Below are positions 34,272 through 43,367 of a stretch of DNA of 64,000 nt, one piece after another (within the stretch, counting starts at the first letter, position 1; every line of letters begins with the position of its first letter). The notes under the pieces were generated by a model that was not told the origin of the DNA, searched no databases, and was given only the letters and a program-made list of their open reading frames with translations. The translations under genes and the position numbers were made by a program. This DNA is from Paucihalobacter sp036825875. GTDB lineage: Bacteria; Bacteroidota; Bacteroidia; Flavobacteriales; Flavobacteriaceae. The stretch lies in NCBI RefSeq assembly GCF_036825875.1, contig NZ_DAISXK010000010.1:10460-74459 (forward strand). The letters are read 5' to 3'.

Positions 34272-35036
34272 TTACTTATTCAATCTATTTTGGTTCGACT
34301 TCAATTCAGATTTGAAGGTCTTATCTGAGGATTCTAAAAGTTCATTTAATTTTGATAATTCGTCTTTGGTTAGCGCTCTGTAGGTTCCTGACTCAACATC
34401 AAGTTTAATGTTCATTATTCTAACACGTTTTAAGGTTTCAACTTCATAATCTAAATATTCACACATACGTCTAATTTGACGATTTAAACCTTGGGTTAAT
34501 ATAATTTTGAAGGTTAAATGATCAATTTTTTCAACTTTACACTTTTTTGTAATTGTATCAAGTATCGGTACGCCGTTGGCCATACGTTCAATAAAAGTCT
34601 GCGATATGGGTTTATTTACGGCAACAATATATTCCTTTTCGTGGTTGTTACTAGCTCGAAGAATTTTATTGACTATATCGCCATCATCGGTTAGTAAAAT
34701 TAAACCTTCACTAGCCTTGTCTAAACGACCAATAGGAAAAATTCGTTTATGAAAATTTATATATTCAATGATATTGTTTTTTTCAACTTTTGTATCGGTG
34801 GTGCAAACTATACCAATTGGTTTGTTAAATGCCAAATAAGTAAAACCTTCATTTTTATTTGAAATAATTTGACCATCTACTTTTACAATGTCGTTTTCAC
34901 TTATTTTAGTTCCCATTTCTGGTACTTGGTCGTTTATGGTTACACGTTTGGCATCTATTAGTTTGTCTGCTTCACGTCTGGAGCAATAGCCAACTTCGCT
35001 TAGATACTTGTTAATTCTTGTGAGTTTAGGTTCCAT
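34272..35036 (-). CDS. rluF: 23S rRNA pseudouridine synthase, RluF-like
   Basis: A 254-aa pseudouridine synthase of the RsuA/RluF group. An N-terminal S4 RNA-binding domain (RINKYLSEVGYCSRREADKLI, VTINDQVPEMGTK) is followed by the catalytic domain with FNKPIGIVCTT and the catalytic Asp in GRLDKASEGLILLTDDG, then GLNRQIRRMCEYLDYEVETL. The sequence around PEMGTK and QGLNRQIRRMCEY fits RluF, which modifies 23S rRNA U2604, better than RluB. It is in an operon, six bases after the hydrolase stop. The C-terminal tail is basic, as in family members. Confidence 0.9.
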   Translation of the reverse strand: MEPKLTRINKYLSEVGYCSRREADKLIDAKRVTINDQVPEMGTKISENDIVKVDGQIISNKNEGFTYLAFNKPIGIVCTTDTKVEKNNIIEYINFHKRIFPIGRLDKASEGLILLTDDGDIVNKILRASNNHEKEYIVAVNKPISQTFIERMANGVPILDTITKKCKVEKIDHLTFKIILTQGLNRQIRRMCEYLDYEVETLKRVRIMNIKLDVESGTYRALTKDELSKLNELLESSDKTFKSELKSNQNRLNK

Positions 35037-35042
35037 TGTGTT

Positions 35043-35876
35043 TTATAATTCGGATACGATAAATTCTTCAATATAGGAAGCAATTGTTTCGTTATTAAGC
35101 GAATGACCAAATCCTTTTGTGGTTATTAATTGACCTTTCTGAGCATGTTTGTGAATAAGAACTGCGTCGTTGTAAGGAATTATGGCGTCGTCTTCATCGT
35201 GAATTATCAAACTCTGTTGATTTAATTCTTTAATTATCTTAGAAGTTGAAAATTCTTGCGAAGTCTTACCAAAACGTTCAATTATAATACTATCAATTCT
35301 TTTTGTAATACGCTGGTTATATCCCAACATGTTGGTGTATCTTTCCATAACATCGGTAAACTCTGATGGTGCACCAAGTAGCACCAATTTATGTACGGAT
35401 TCAAGTTGGTATTTTTGTTGAAAAAATACCGCAGACATCCCGCCAACAGAATGGCCAATAATGATGTTAGGTTTAAATCTTTTGGCAACAACCGCTATAA
35501 ATTCTGAATACAAAATTGCGTTGAAATCTTTACTACCAGAACGGCCGTGTGCAGGAGCATCTAATGCTACCACATTGAAACCAGATTTGTTGAGTTGTTT
35601 GATTAGTTTTTTCCACCGCGACGCATTACTTTCCCAGCCGTGTGCAAGCAAAATTGTTTCTTTTTTCCCCAACCATCGGTAAGTCATCACTGGAAATTGA
35701 TTGTAGGTCAATTCTTCTTTGAATGCTGTGCCCAAAAAATCGGCTTGTTTTTCTTTTATGTAACCTTTGCGTGGTGTAGTGAATAATTTTAAGGCTTTAT
35801 TTGCCGCATAGTCTTGAGAAAAATAGCTCAAGATGTTGTAATAATTTCCTATTATTTTAATGATTAACGACTTCAT
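35043..35876 (-). CDS. Cytoplasmic alpha/beta hydrolase
   Basis: A 277-aa alpha/beta hydrolase. The oxyanion-hole block is LLAHGWESNASRWKKLI, the nucleophile elbow GHSVGG holds the catalytic Ser, HDEDDAIIPYNDAV supplies the acid, and the catalytic His is in KGFGHSLN. There is no signal peptide. It begins directly at the cupin stop (zero spacing) and is six bases from rluF, so it is surely in the same operon. Substrate unknown; it looks like an esterase/lipase of the BioH/MhpC type. Confidence 0.88.
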   Translation of the reverse strand: MKSLIIKIIGNYYNILSYFSQDYAANKALKLFTTPRKGYIKEKQADFLGTAFKEELTYNQFPVMTYRWLGKKETILLAHGWESNASRWKKLIKQLNKSGFNVVALDAPAHGRSGSKDFNAILYSEFIAVVAKRFKPNIIIGHSVGGMSAVFFQQKYQLESVHKLVLLGAPSEFTDVMERYTNMLGYNQRITKRIDSIIIERFGKTSQEFSTSKIIKELNQQSLIIHDEDDAIIPYNDAVLIHKHAQKGQLITTKGFGHSLNNETIASYIEEFIVSEL

Positions 35877-36239
35877 TTAGGCTTCTCTATTGGCTTTGTC
35901 AATTGAAAAGGCCGGTGTGCAAATAGCGATATATTCACATGGCATTTCAAATGGATTAGAATATTGTACTCTTGTATTTTTATGAATTTTTATAGATTCA
36001 CCAGCATTTAAAACTATAATCTCGTTGTCTATCAGAAATTGTTTTTGGCCTGAAATTATATAAGTTACTTCATCAAATTCTGGTGTTTGAAACGGTTCGC
36101 TCCAACCCGGTGGCGCAATCATATGTGCTACGCTTAAGTTTGAGTTTCCATCACTTGCCAAACCGAAATGTTCCTCTATTAATTTTCCGTCTGTTGTTGG
36201 AACTATAAAGGGCGACGTTTGTTTAGTATATTTTTTCAA
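35877..36239 (-). CDS. Cupin domain protein
   Basis: A 120-aa single cupin. The conserved segments are PPGWSEPFQTPEFDEVTYIISG (first cupin motif, although with Gln/Glu where His would normally sit) and LNAGESIKIHKNTRVQYSN (second motif with one His). The metal site is therefore partly degenerate, and the protein may be a binding or sensing domain rather than an enzyme. Directly adjacent to the hydrolase gene. Function unknown. Confidence 0.82.
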   Translation of the reverse strand: MKKYTKQTSPFIVPTTDGKLIEEHFGLASDGNSNLSVAHMIAPPGWSEPFQTPEFDEVTYIISGQKQFLIDNEIIVLNAGESIKIHKNTRVQYSNPFEMPCEYIAICTPAFSIDKANREA

Positions 36240-36255
36240 GTGCTATTTTTTTTCG

Positions 36256-36807
36256 CTACCAATGCAGCATAAAGTATTTTATTTTTGCTTTTCCAGGGAT
36301 TTGTAAGACGTCGATTGTCGTGTTTTGTTCAAACCTAATGCTTGCTGGAAGCTCATTTTTATCAATGGTGAATGACGCATTCAGTTCTTTTACGGTAACT
36401 ACAACACTACCAATTAAATTGTCTATTTTATTTATTTTATAATTATCCTTAATATCCTTGAAAGTGCTTATTCTTGAAATTCCTTTGGCAGTTTTAAACT
36501 GAGCATTTTCAATTCTTACTGTTTTTATTGTTGCAGTAGAATCTTTTGCAACGGTTGGACTTAAAATCAAAAGTTTTTTACCTTCTGGGTTGAAAATTTC
36601 AATATTATAGTTATTCCCGGTAAATGCATTGCTGCTTTCAAAATTTGCAATAGAGTCGTTTGGAAAGATGCTTTTCAAATCCTTAACCTGTGTTGAGTCG
36701 TTTAATTTGCCAATGTAGCGCTTACCAATTTCGAACGGATCTTGCTCTTTGGTGCAGCTAACTGCGAAACTGAGAATTAGAGTGATGAGGATTAATTTTT
36801 TGAACAT
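36256..36807 (-). CDS. Lipoprotein of unknown function
   Basis: A 183-aa lipoprotein: signal MFKKLILITLILSFAVSC, with Cys18 as the lipidation site. The mature part begins TKEQDPFEIGKRYIGKLNDS and is a beta-rich domain without a named family that I recognise; a helix-turn pattern around TFKDIKDNYKINKIDN is visible. It sits in the operon between the HerA-like gene (12 bp upstream) and the cupin gene. Envelope location, probably facing the periplasm. Confidence 0.8.
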   Translation of the reverse strand: MFKKLILITLILSFAVSCTKEQDPFEIGKRYIGKLNDSTQVKDLKSIFPNDSIANFESSNAFTGNNYNIEIFNPEGKKLLILSPTVAKDSTATIKTVRIENAQFKTAKGISRISTFKDIKDNYKINKIDNLIGSVVVTVKELNASFTIDKNELPASIRFEQNTTIDVLQIPGKAKIKYFMLHW

Positions 36808-36819
36808 ATAATTTTAAAT

Positions 36820-38352
36820 TTATTTCATTAGTTTAGTTAGAATGCCTAAAACACTTCTTATAACAGTTGGGCTGCTCAATATTTTTGTGAAAGGATTTTG
36901 TGTGGTTCTTCTTCTGCTAGTAGTAGTTTTCGTTCTAGTCGCTTTTTTCTGATCTTCAGCTTCTTTTTCAGCCTTTTCTTTAGCTGCATCAGTTTCTGCC
37001 TCTAAAATTTTATACTTTAATATTTCATAGGCACTTTCTCTGTCAATAACTTCATTGTATTTTTTTATCAACTCCGATTTTGACAGTAAGGTTTTGAGTT
37101 CAGATTCTGATAAAATATCCATTCTACTTGCTGGAGCACGAAGCATAGTTGCAGCGAGTGGCGTTGGTCGTCCTTTTTCATCTAAAGCTGAAATTAAAGC
37201 CTCACCTATACCTAATGATGTCAGTATTTCAGATGTTTTATAATAGGGTGAATCTGGATAGTTTTCGGCTGTTAATTTAATAGCTTTTCTGTCCTTAGCC
37301 GTAAAAGCACGAAGCGCGTGTTGTACTTTCAATCCCAATTGTCCTAATACTTCTTCAGGTACATCGGTTGGGTTTTGAGTTACAAAATAAATACCCACAC
37401 CCTTACTTCTTATTAATTTAATAATGCTTTCAATCTGGTTTAAAAGTGCTTTGGATGCTTCTTTAAAAATAAGATGGGCTTCATCAATAAACATGACGAG
37501 TTCAGGCTTGTCTGCATCGCCTTTTTCAGGAAATGTTTGATAAATTTCAGCCAATAAACTCAACATGAAAGTTGAAAACAACTTTGGTTTATCTTGAATA
37601 TCTGTAAGTCGTATTATATTGATAAAACCTTTTCCACTTTTGTCAATTCTTAATAAATCTTGAGGATCGAACGACTTCTCGCCAAAAAACAGATCGCCGC
37701 CTTGCTGTTCAATTTCAACAATTTTTCTCAAAATAGCACCTGTTGAAGCGGTTGCAATGCGACCATATTCGCTTTCGAAAGCTTCCTTGCCGTCGCCAGT
37801 GGAAAACTGTAACACACTTTTGAAATCTTTTAGGTCTAAAAGTGGCATTTCGTGGTCGTCGCAATATTTAAATATTACCGACACTATTCCCGATTGGGTA
37901 TCGGTTAAGTCTAAAATTCGTGATATTAGAACAGGACCAAATTCACTAACAGTAGCACGTAACCTAACACCATTTTGAGCAGATAAGGATAAAATTTCAA
38001 CAGGATAAGCTTGCGCTTGAAAAGGCAATCCAATTAATTGATGACGTTCATCAATTTTAGGATGTCCAGGACTAGGCATTGCTATACCACTTAAATCACC
38101 TTTCACATCCATTAGTAATACAGGAATACCTTTTTCTGAAAGATTTTCAGCTAAAACTTGGAGTGTTTTGGTTTTTCCAGTACCTGTGGCGCCTGCGATA
38201 AGTCCGTGACGGTTGAGTGTACGAAGCGGTATTTTAACGTGTGCGTTGGTAATAACTTCGCCATCTAGCATGGCCGCACCTATCGAAATACTATCGCCCT
38301 TATATGTGTTACCTGCTAAAATATGGTTGAAAAAAGCTTGCTTTTCGGACAT
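36820..38352 (-). CDS. HerA-like (DUF853/YjgR-type) ATPase
   Basis: A 510-aa FtsK/HerA-superfamily ATPase. Walker A GATGTGKT lies at about residues 54-61, Walker B with the catalytic Glu in VMFIDEAHLIF at about 285-295, and QNPTDVPEEVLGQLGLKVQHALRAFT is the typical sensor region. The C-terminus is Lys/Arg/Thr-rich. This is the YjgR-type cytosolic enzyme; HerA-family pumps act with NurA, but no NurA is nearby. It heads a six-gene operon with a lipoprotein, cupin, hydrolase, rluF and VOC. DNA or ribonucleoprotein translocation is possible; the role is unproven. Confidence 0.9.
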   Translation of the reverse strand: MSEKQAFFNHILAGNTYKGDSISIGAAMLDGEVITNAHVKIPLRTLNRHGLIAGATGTGKTKTLQVLAENLSEKGIPVLLMDVKGDLSGIAMPSPGHPKIDERHQLIGLPFQAQAYPVEILSLSAQNGVRLRATVSEFGPVLISRILDLTDTQSGIVSVIFKYCDDHEMPLLDLKDFKSVLQFSTGDGKEAFESEYGRIATASTGAILRKIVEIEQQGGDLFFGEKSFDPQDLLRIDKSGKGFINIIRLTDIQDKPKLFSTFMLSLLAEIYQTFPEKGDADKPELVMFIDEAHLIFKEASKALLNQIESIIKLIRSKGVGIYFVTQNPTDVPEEVLGQLGLKVQHALRAFTAKDRKAIKLTAENYPDSPYYKTSEILTSLGIGEALISALDEKGRPTPLAATMLRAPASRMDILSESELKTLLSKSELIKKYNEVIDRESAYEILKYKILEAETDAAKEKAEKEAEDQKKATRTKTTTSRRRTTQNPFTKILSSPTVIRSVLGILTKLMK

Positions 38353-38407
38353 GCATTAAATTTTGTATAAAAATACTGTAATTTTAGTCAAGTTTAAAAT
38401 CGTAAAA

Positions 38408-38851
38408 ATGAAAAATATCTTGATAATTGCTATGGTGCTTTTGGGAGTATTACAATTAAGTTGTGAACAAAAAAATAGCGTCATCTTTCATGAATCTCAT
38501 GAACTCAAAAAAGCGAATGCGCCATTTAGTGATGCCGTTGAAATTGATAATTTGTTCTTTCTTTCTGGTCAAATTGGCATGGACCATAGCACCAGAACAT
38601 TGGTTGAAGGTGGAATTAAAGCCGAAACGTTGCAAACAATTAAAAACATAGAAGCAGTACTTAAGCATCATAACTTAGGTCTAGAAAATGTAATCAAATG
38701 CACCGTTATTTTGAGCGACATCAATGATTTTGCTACTTTTAATGAAATCTATATTCAGTATTTCAAACAAAAACCTTCCAGAACAACTTTTGCTGCTTCA
38801 GGATTGGCTGCCAACGCTAGTATTGAAATTGAAGTAGTGGCATTTAGATAG
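38408..38851 (+). CDS. RidA-family lipoprotein
   Basis: A 147-aa protein with a lipoprotein signal (MKNILIIAMVLLGVLQLSC, Cys19) fused to a RidA/YjgF/YER057c/UK114 domain. It keeps the substrate-binding Arg (PSRTTF) and the conserved Glu (IEIEVVA), the residues that let RidA proteins deaminate reactive enamines or imines. RidA is normally cytosolic, so an exported, lipidated form is unusual. ATG 38408 is the start; an earlier frame from 38363 is not supported. Divergent from the HerA-like gene. Confidence 0.87.
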   Translation: MKNILIIAMVLLGVLQLSCEQKNSVIFHESHELKKANAPFSDAVEIDNLFFLSGQIGMDHSTRTLVEGGIKAETLQTIKNIEAVLKHHNLGLENVIKCTVILSDINDFATFNEIYIQYFKQKPSRTTFAASGLAANASIEIEVVAFR

Positions 38852-38895
38852 CTAAACATTTATTGAGTTTAAGCTATTTTTTTCGTTTATTGATT

Positions 38896-38903
38896 TATCT
38901 TTG
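38896..38903 (+). promoter_or_regulatory. -7 element TATCTTTG just upstream of queE
   Basis: Exact TAnnTTTG match ending six bases before the queE ATG at 38910, the same close spacing as at idi. Suggests a leaderless or nearly leaderless transcript. Confidence 0.45.
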
Positions 38904-38909
38904 CAGCCC

Positions 38910-39539
38910 ATGAAAAAAGAAATACAGCAACTGGTAAATCAAGGCAAAATGTTGCCTCTAATGGAGGAGTTTTACACCATTCAGGGTGAAGGATTTCACA
39001 AAGGAACTGCGGCGTATTTTATTCGCGTTGGTGGTTGTGATGTTGGATGCCATTGGTGCGATGTGAAAGAAAGTTGGAATGCAGATCTTCATCCTCCAAT
39101 AGAGATCAATAAAATAGTTGATAACGCTGTAAAATTTTCTGATACTATTGTAATTACTGGCGGTGAGCCATTAACTTGGGATATGACCGAATTAACTAGT
39201 CAGCTTAAGGAAAAGGGCTTAAATATTCATATTGAAACTTCTGGGGCTTATCCGTTAACAGGTATTTGGGACTGGATTTGTTTGTCGCCAAAAAAATTAA
39301 AATTGCCTACCGAGGAAATCTATCAAAAAGCGCACGAGCTAAAAGTAATCGTATTTAACAACAATGATTTTAGATTCGCTGAGGAGCAAGCTGCTAAAGT
39401 AAACAAAGATTGTATTTTATACCTTCAGCCAGAGTGGAGCAAGCGGGAAAAAGTAACACCAAGTATTGTAGATTACGTAATGAAACATCCAAAGTGGAAG
39501 GTATCATTACAAACTCACAAGTATTTAAATATTCCCTAA
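38910..39539 (+). CDS. queE: 7-carboxy-7-deazaguanine synthase
   Basis: Radical-SAM enzyme that converts 6-carboxytetrahydropterin to 7-carboxy-7-deazaguanine in queuosine and other 7-deazaguanine pathways. The 209-aa protein has the cluster-binding CDVGCHWCD with three Cys, substrate contacts FYTIQGEGFHKG, the GGEPL motif, and a C-terminal VSLQTHKYLNIP. The ATG at 38910 follows a -7 element by six bases; the TTG at 38901 overlaps it and is rejected. The pathway also needs a QueD-type enzyme and QueC, but the only PTPS-family gene in the window is far away and may be of another subtype. Confidence 0.92.
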   Translation: MKKEIQQLVNQGKMLPLMEEFYTIQGEGFHKGTAAYFIRVGGCDVGCHWCDVKESWNADLHPPIEINKIVDNAVKFSDTIVITGGEPLTWDMTELTSQLKEKGLNIHIETSGAYPLTGIWDWICLSPKKLKLPTEEIYQKAHELKVIVFNNNDFRFAEEQAAKVNKDCILYLQPEWSKREKVTPSIVDYVMKHPKWKVSLQTHKYLNIP

Positions 39540-39540
39540 T

Positions 39541-39571
39541 AAAAAAGCCCGAGATTAACTCAGGCTTTTCA
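39541..39571. terminator. Bidirectional intrinsic terminator
   Basis: Stem AAAAGCC-C-GAG / CTC-A-GGCTTTT with one mismatch, between convergent queE and DUF2911 genes. Confidence 0.7.
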
Positions 39572-39588
39572 AAATTTATTCAATTTTG

Positions 39589-40131
39589 TTATTTTTTAAA
39601 TGGAACAGCCAAACGCATAGTTCCCCAACCTAAATGCAGGTGAACGCCATCTGTCGCTTCTTCAAAAGCCATAGAAAAAGCTTCTAAAGATTCTTTCCCT
39701 TCTTTTAAAGGGACGGTGGTTCTAGCGACATCTTTAGATTCATCATAACTATACGACCCCCAAACGTTTATATCTTTATTGATTATTACGGTCCATTCTT
39801 TATCACCAGGTATGGTATAAAGTATGTAAGTTCCAGCTTTAACTGTTTTATTACCTAGTTTCATGTCTACATAAAAGGTAATTTCAGCTGCTTCATTAGC
39901 GCCTGTTCTCCAAACTTTTCCATTTGGAGCCAAATCGGCTAGTGATCTTCCGTTAAGTTGCGGACGGCTATAAGTTACTTTAACTAATTTGTTGGACTCT
40001 TTGTAGCTACTTGGAAAAGCTGTAGCGTCCATCGGACTTTTATCTAATCCTTTAAATTCTTGAGCGATTGCTGTTTGAAAGCAAAACATCATAGTGGCAA
40101 AACCTACTATGGTAATTATTGATTTATTCAT
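39589..40131 (-). CDS. DUF2911 periplasmic protein
   Basis: A 180-aa exported protein (signal MNKSIITIVGFATMMFCFQTA followed by IAQ). The DUF2911 signature is visible: KVTYSRPQLNGRSLADLAPNGKVWRTGANEAAEI, GTYILYTIPGDKEWTVIIN, and LHLGWGTMRLAVPF at the end. The family is common in Bacteroidota and of unknown function. It is monocistronic and ends toward queE. The mature protein has no Cys, no extra domains and no sorting signal, so it is probably periplasmic or on the inner leaflet of the outer membrane. Confidence 0.88.
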   Translation of the reverse strand: MNKSIITIVGFATMMFCFQTAIAQEFKGLDKSPMDATAFPSSYKESNKLVKVTYSRPQLNGRSLADLAPNGKVWRTGANEAAEITFYVDMKLGNKTVKAGTYILYTIPGDKEWTVIINKDINVWGSYSYDESKDVARTTVPLKEGKESLEAFSMAFEEATDGVHLHLGWGTMRLAVPFKK

Positions 40132-40247
40132 AAAATATAATTTTTGTTAAAAATAAAACATTTGATTCTTAATCATATTTCAAAAAGTATAAACAAACGT
40201 TAATTTTTTAAATATACAGTAGATGTTTTTAGGTCATTCCAGAATAT

Positions 40248-41516
40248 TTACAACTTCAAAAACTTTAAGGTCTTTCGTCCAGTATTGCTGTGAACATTCA
40301 TAAAATAACTACCAGCTGATAAGTTGTCAACTTTAAACTGATAATTTTTTGTCTGCTTAAAAAATATAATTTCTCTAGTTAATTGTTCAATAAAGCGTCC
40401 TTGTATATCGTAAATTTCTATTACAACATTATCGGAAGATTCAAAGGCAATATTTAACTCCAGCACTTCCTTAATGGGGTTTTCAACTATAGAAATGTTC
40501 AGTACAGGTATCATTTCAACTTCAGTAGTATCTATAGATAAAGAGCCATCCGTGTATTCATAAATGGATGTGCCACAGCCATAAGCAAGGTTTGAATTAA
40601 CAATAAAAATTCGATTCAAATTATTACCTACACCTGTATCTGTCCATGTTTGTCCACCATTGGTAGTTTCGTAAAAACCAGTAGTATGTCCGCCCATCCA
40701 GCCTATATCTTCAGTAATGAAACCAACTGCTTGTATATTTGTTTCTGGTGCGTCAAAACTCTGCCAGGTAGTGCCGCTATCATTACTTTTGATGAGTTTG
40801 CCTAAATGTGGCGCCACCGACGAAACGGCTCCAAAAATTATGTTAGGATTAGCTTCTAATGCTTGTAATTTCCAAACATATTCGCCCTGAATATTTGAAT
40901 TATAAATTTCAGTCCAAGTCGTACCGCCGTCTTCGGTTTTTAGCAAACATGCACCGTTGTTATTTTGTCCACCAGCGTACCCAACTAGTTCATCCATAAA
41001 CAAAATTTCAACTAAGGCTGTGGCATAATCAGACATATCGGTATATACCCAGTTCACGCCAGCATCCGTAGATTTTATAACAAAAGCTGGTCCGAAAAAG
41101 GCACCACAGCCATAAATAGTAGTGTCGTTTACAGCATCTAATCCGCAAATAGCTAGAGGATTCGGGGTAATGTTAGTTACGGTTTCCCAATTGTCACCGC
41201 CATCAGTTGTTTTTAAAAACAAACTGTTTAAAGTGCCTAGAAACCCAATGTTTTCATTTAAAAATTCGATATTTCTAAAATAGAAAGCACCACCTAGATC
41301 TGCTTCAGTAAGTTGCTCTTCCCAAGTTGCGCCGCCATCGATAGTTTTATAAACTGCGGCGAAAAAACCATTAGCCGCCCAACCTGTATTATCATTCAAA
41401 AAAAATACATCATCAAACCTTTGACCGCTGGTATTATTGTCAATATTGGTATGTTGCCAAGTTTGGCCTTGAATGAATGCTGTTGATAGTAGAAAAACTA
41501 AAGCTAAAAATTTCAT
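40248..41516 (-). CDS. T9SS-secreted Ycf48/BNR-repeat protein
   Basis: A 422-aa secreted protein. Signal peptide at 1-17 (MKFLALVFLLSTAFIQG). A beta-propeller-like region follows, with repeats of the Ycf48/Asp-box type (VYKTIDGGATWEEQL, FLKTTDGGDNWETV, VIKSTDAGVNWVYTD, LLKTEDGGTTWTEI, LIKSNDSGTTWQSF, and FYETTNGGQTWTDTG), which occur about every 45-50 residues. The C-terminal part (NISIVENPIKEVLELNIAF, then GSYFMNVHSNTGRKTLKFLKL) is a type A sorting domain. Likely anchored on the cell surface. Function unknown; the propeller may bind polysaccharide or protein. Confidence 0.88.
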   Translation of the reverse strand: MKFLALVFLLSTAFIQGQTWQHTNIDNNTSGQRFDDVFFLNDNTGWAANGFFAAVYKTIDGGATWEEQLTEADLGGAFYFRNIEFLNENIGFLGTLNSLFLKTTDGGDNWETVTNITPNPLAICGLDAVNDTTIYGCGAFFGPAFVIKSTDAGVNWVYTDMSDYATALVEILFMDELVGYAGGQNNNGACLLKTEDGGTTWTEIYNSNIQGEYVWKLQALEANPNIIFGAVSSVAPHLGKLIKSNDSGTTWQSFDAPETNIQAVGFITEDIGWMGGHTTGFYETTNGGQTWTDTGVGNNLNRIFIVNSNLAYGCGTSIYEYTDGSLSIDTTEVEMIPVLNISIVENPIKEVLELNIAFESSDNVVIEIYDIQGRFIEQLTREIIFFKQTKNYQFKVDNLSAGSYFMNVHSNTGRKTLKFLKL

Positions 41517-41669
41517 TTTGTAAAAATAAGTAAGTTAATTAATTCATTTAAGTTATAAAAATTATTTTTATTTCATTTTAAGATTACAAAATGAAACTAA
41601 TATATTCAATATAGTTTTATATATGAAAGTTAAAATTCACTTTTGCATGAATAAAAATAATAAAAAGTT

Positions 41670-43334
41670 ATGTGTGGAATTGTTTGTGCTTTCGATTTAA
41701 AACAAAAATCTGAAGATTTAAGACCTCAATTGTTAGAAATGTCTAAAATTATTCGTCATCGCGGTCCGGATTGGAGCGGAATTTATAGTAACGATAAAGC
41801 TATTTTGGCTCATGAACGTTTGGCTATTGTTGATCCGGCTTCAGGAAAACAACCCTTATTAAGTGCGGATAAAAAACTTATTTTGGCAGCCAATGGCGAA
41901 ATATACAATCACCGTTCCTTGCGCAAACAGTTTGATGGAAAATATGAATTTCAAACGGAAAGCGACTGCGAAGTTATTTTGGCCTTATACCAAGAAAAGG
42001 GTGTTGATTTTATTGATGAAATGAATGGTATTTTTGGATTTGCCATTTATGATGTTGAAAAAGATGAATACTTCATTGCGCGCGATCACATGGGAATTAT
42101 ACCTCTTTACATTGGCTGGGATAAAAACGGAACCTTTTATGCGGCTTCCGAATTAAAAGCCTTGGAAGGGTATTGCACTAAAATCGAATTATTTCCGCCA
42201 GGACATTATATGAGCAGTAAAGATGGAAAGTTCGTTAAATGGTATAACCGTGAATGGAATGAATACGATGCTGTAAAGGACAACGAAACCAGTATTGCTA
42301 AAATTAAAGAAGCGCTTGAAGCGGCAGTGCACCGACAATTAATGAGTGACGTGCCATACGGCGTGTTACTTTCTGGTGGATTAGATTCTTCTGTTACTTC
42401 AGCCATAGCCAAAAAATATGCCGAGAAACGCATCGAATCCGATGATACCCAAGCAGCTTGGTGGCCACAATTACACAGTTTTTCTGTTGGATTAGAAGGT
42501 TCCCCAGATTTAGCAGCTGCCAGAAAAGTGGCTGATCACATTGATACCATTCATCATGAAATTAAATTCACTATTCAAGAAGGTTTAGATGCCATTAAAG
42601 ATGTGATTTACAATTTAGAAACCTATGATATTACAACTGTTAGAGCCTCAACACCCATGTATTTAATGGCAAGAGTGATAAAATCTATGGGCATAAAAAT
42701 GGTATTATCGGGTGAAGGTGCCGATGAGCTTTTTGGTGGTTATTTGTATTTTCACAAAGCTCCTAATGCCAGAGAATTTCACGAAGAAACGGTTCGGAAA
42801 TTGAGCAAGCTACACATGTACGATTGCTTGCGAGCTAATAAAAGTTTGGCAGCTTGGGGTATTGAAGGCCGTGTACCATTCTTGGATAAAGAATTTATGG
42901 ATGTCGCCATGCGAATCAACCCTCAAGATAAAATGATAAACGGTGAACGTATGGAAAAATGGGTGGTGCGTAAAGCCTTCGAAGATATGCTACCTGCTAG
43001 TGTGGCCTGGAGACAAAAAGAGCAATTTAGCGATGGCGTTGGTTATAGTTGGATTGACACCTTGAAAGAAGTAGTTGCCAAAGAGGTCACTGATGAACAG
43101 TTGGCCAATGCCAAATACATGTTTCCATTGCAAACGCCTACTTCTAAAGAAGAGTTTTATTACCGTTCTATTTTTGCAGATCACTTCCCGAGTGATGCTG
43201 CAGCCTTGTGTGTACCACAAGAACCAAGTGTAGCTTGTAGTACTAAAATTGCTTTAGAATGGGACGAGGCCTTTAAAAACATGAATGACCCTAGTGGTAG
43301 GGCAGTCGCTAAAGTGCATACAGATGCTTATTAA
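41670..43334 (+). CDS. asnB: Asparagine synthetase (glutamine-hydrolysing)
   Basis: Makes asparagine from aspartate, ATP and glutamine. The 554-aa protein has the N-terminal glutaminase with catalytic Cys2 (MCGIVCAFDL) and HRGPDWSGIY, the ATP-binding SGGLDSSVTSA motif at about 233, and GEGADELFGGYLYFHKAPN in the synthetase domain. All catalytic blocks are intact. It is the E. coli AsnB-like short class. Monocistronic, followed by a terminator. Confidence 0.96.
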   Translation: MCGIVCAFDLKQKSEDLRPQLLEMSKIIRHRGPDWSGIYSNDKAILAHERLAIVDPASGKQPLLSADKKLILAANGEIYNHRSLRKQFDGKYEFQTESDCEVILALYQEKGVDFIDEMNGIFGFAIYDVEKDEYFIARDHMGIIPLYIGWDKNGTFYAASELKALEGYCTKIELFPPGHYMSSKDGKFVKWYNREWNEYDAVKDNETSIAKIKEALEAAVHRQLMSDVPYGVLLSGGLDSSVTSAIAKKYAEKRIESDDTQAAWWPQLHSFSVGLEGSPDLAAARKVADHIDTIHHEIKFTIQEGLDAIKDVIYNLETYDITTVRASTPMYLMARVIKSMGIKMVLSGEGADELFGGYLYFHKAPNAREFHEETVRKLSKLHMYDCLRANKSLAAWGIEGRVPFLDKEFMDVAMRINPQDKMINGERMEKWVVRKAFEDMLPASVAWRQKEQFSDGVGYSWIDTLKEVVAKEVTDEQLANAKYMFPLQTPTSKEEFYYRSIFADHFPSDAAALCVPQEPSVACSTKIALEWDEAFKNMNDPSGRAVAKVHTDAY

Positions 43335-43337
43335 TTT

Positions 43338-43367
43338 TAAACGAGAATTTGAATTCTCGTTTTTTTC
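43338..43367 (+). terminator. Intrinsic terminator after asnB
   Basis: Stem AAACGAGAATT / AATTCTCGTTT with a two-base loop and T-run. Confidence 0.8.
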
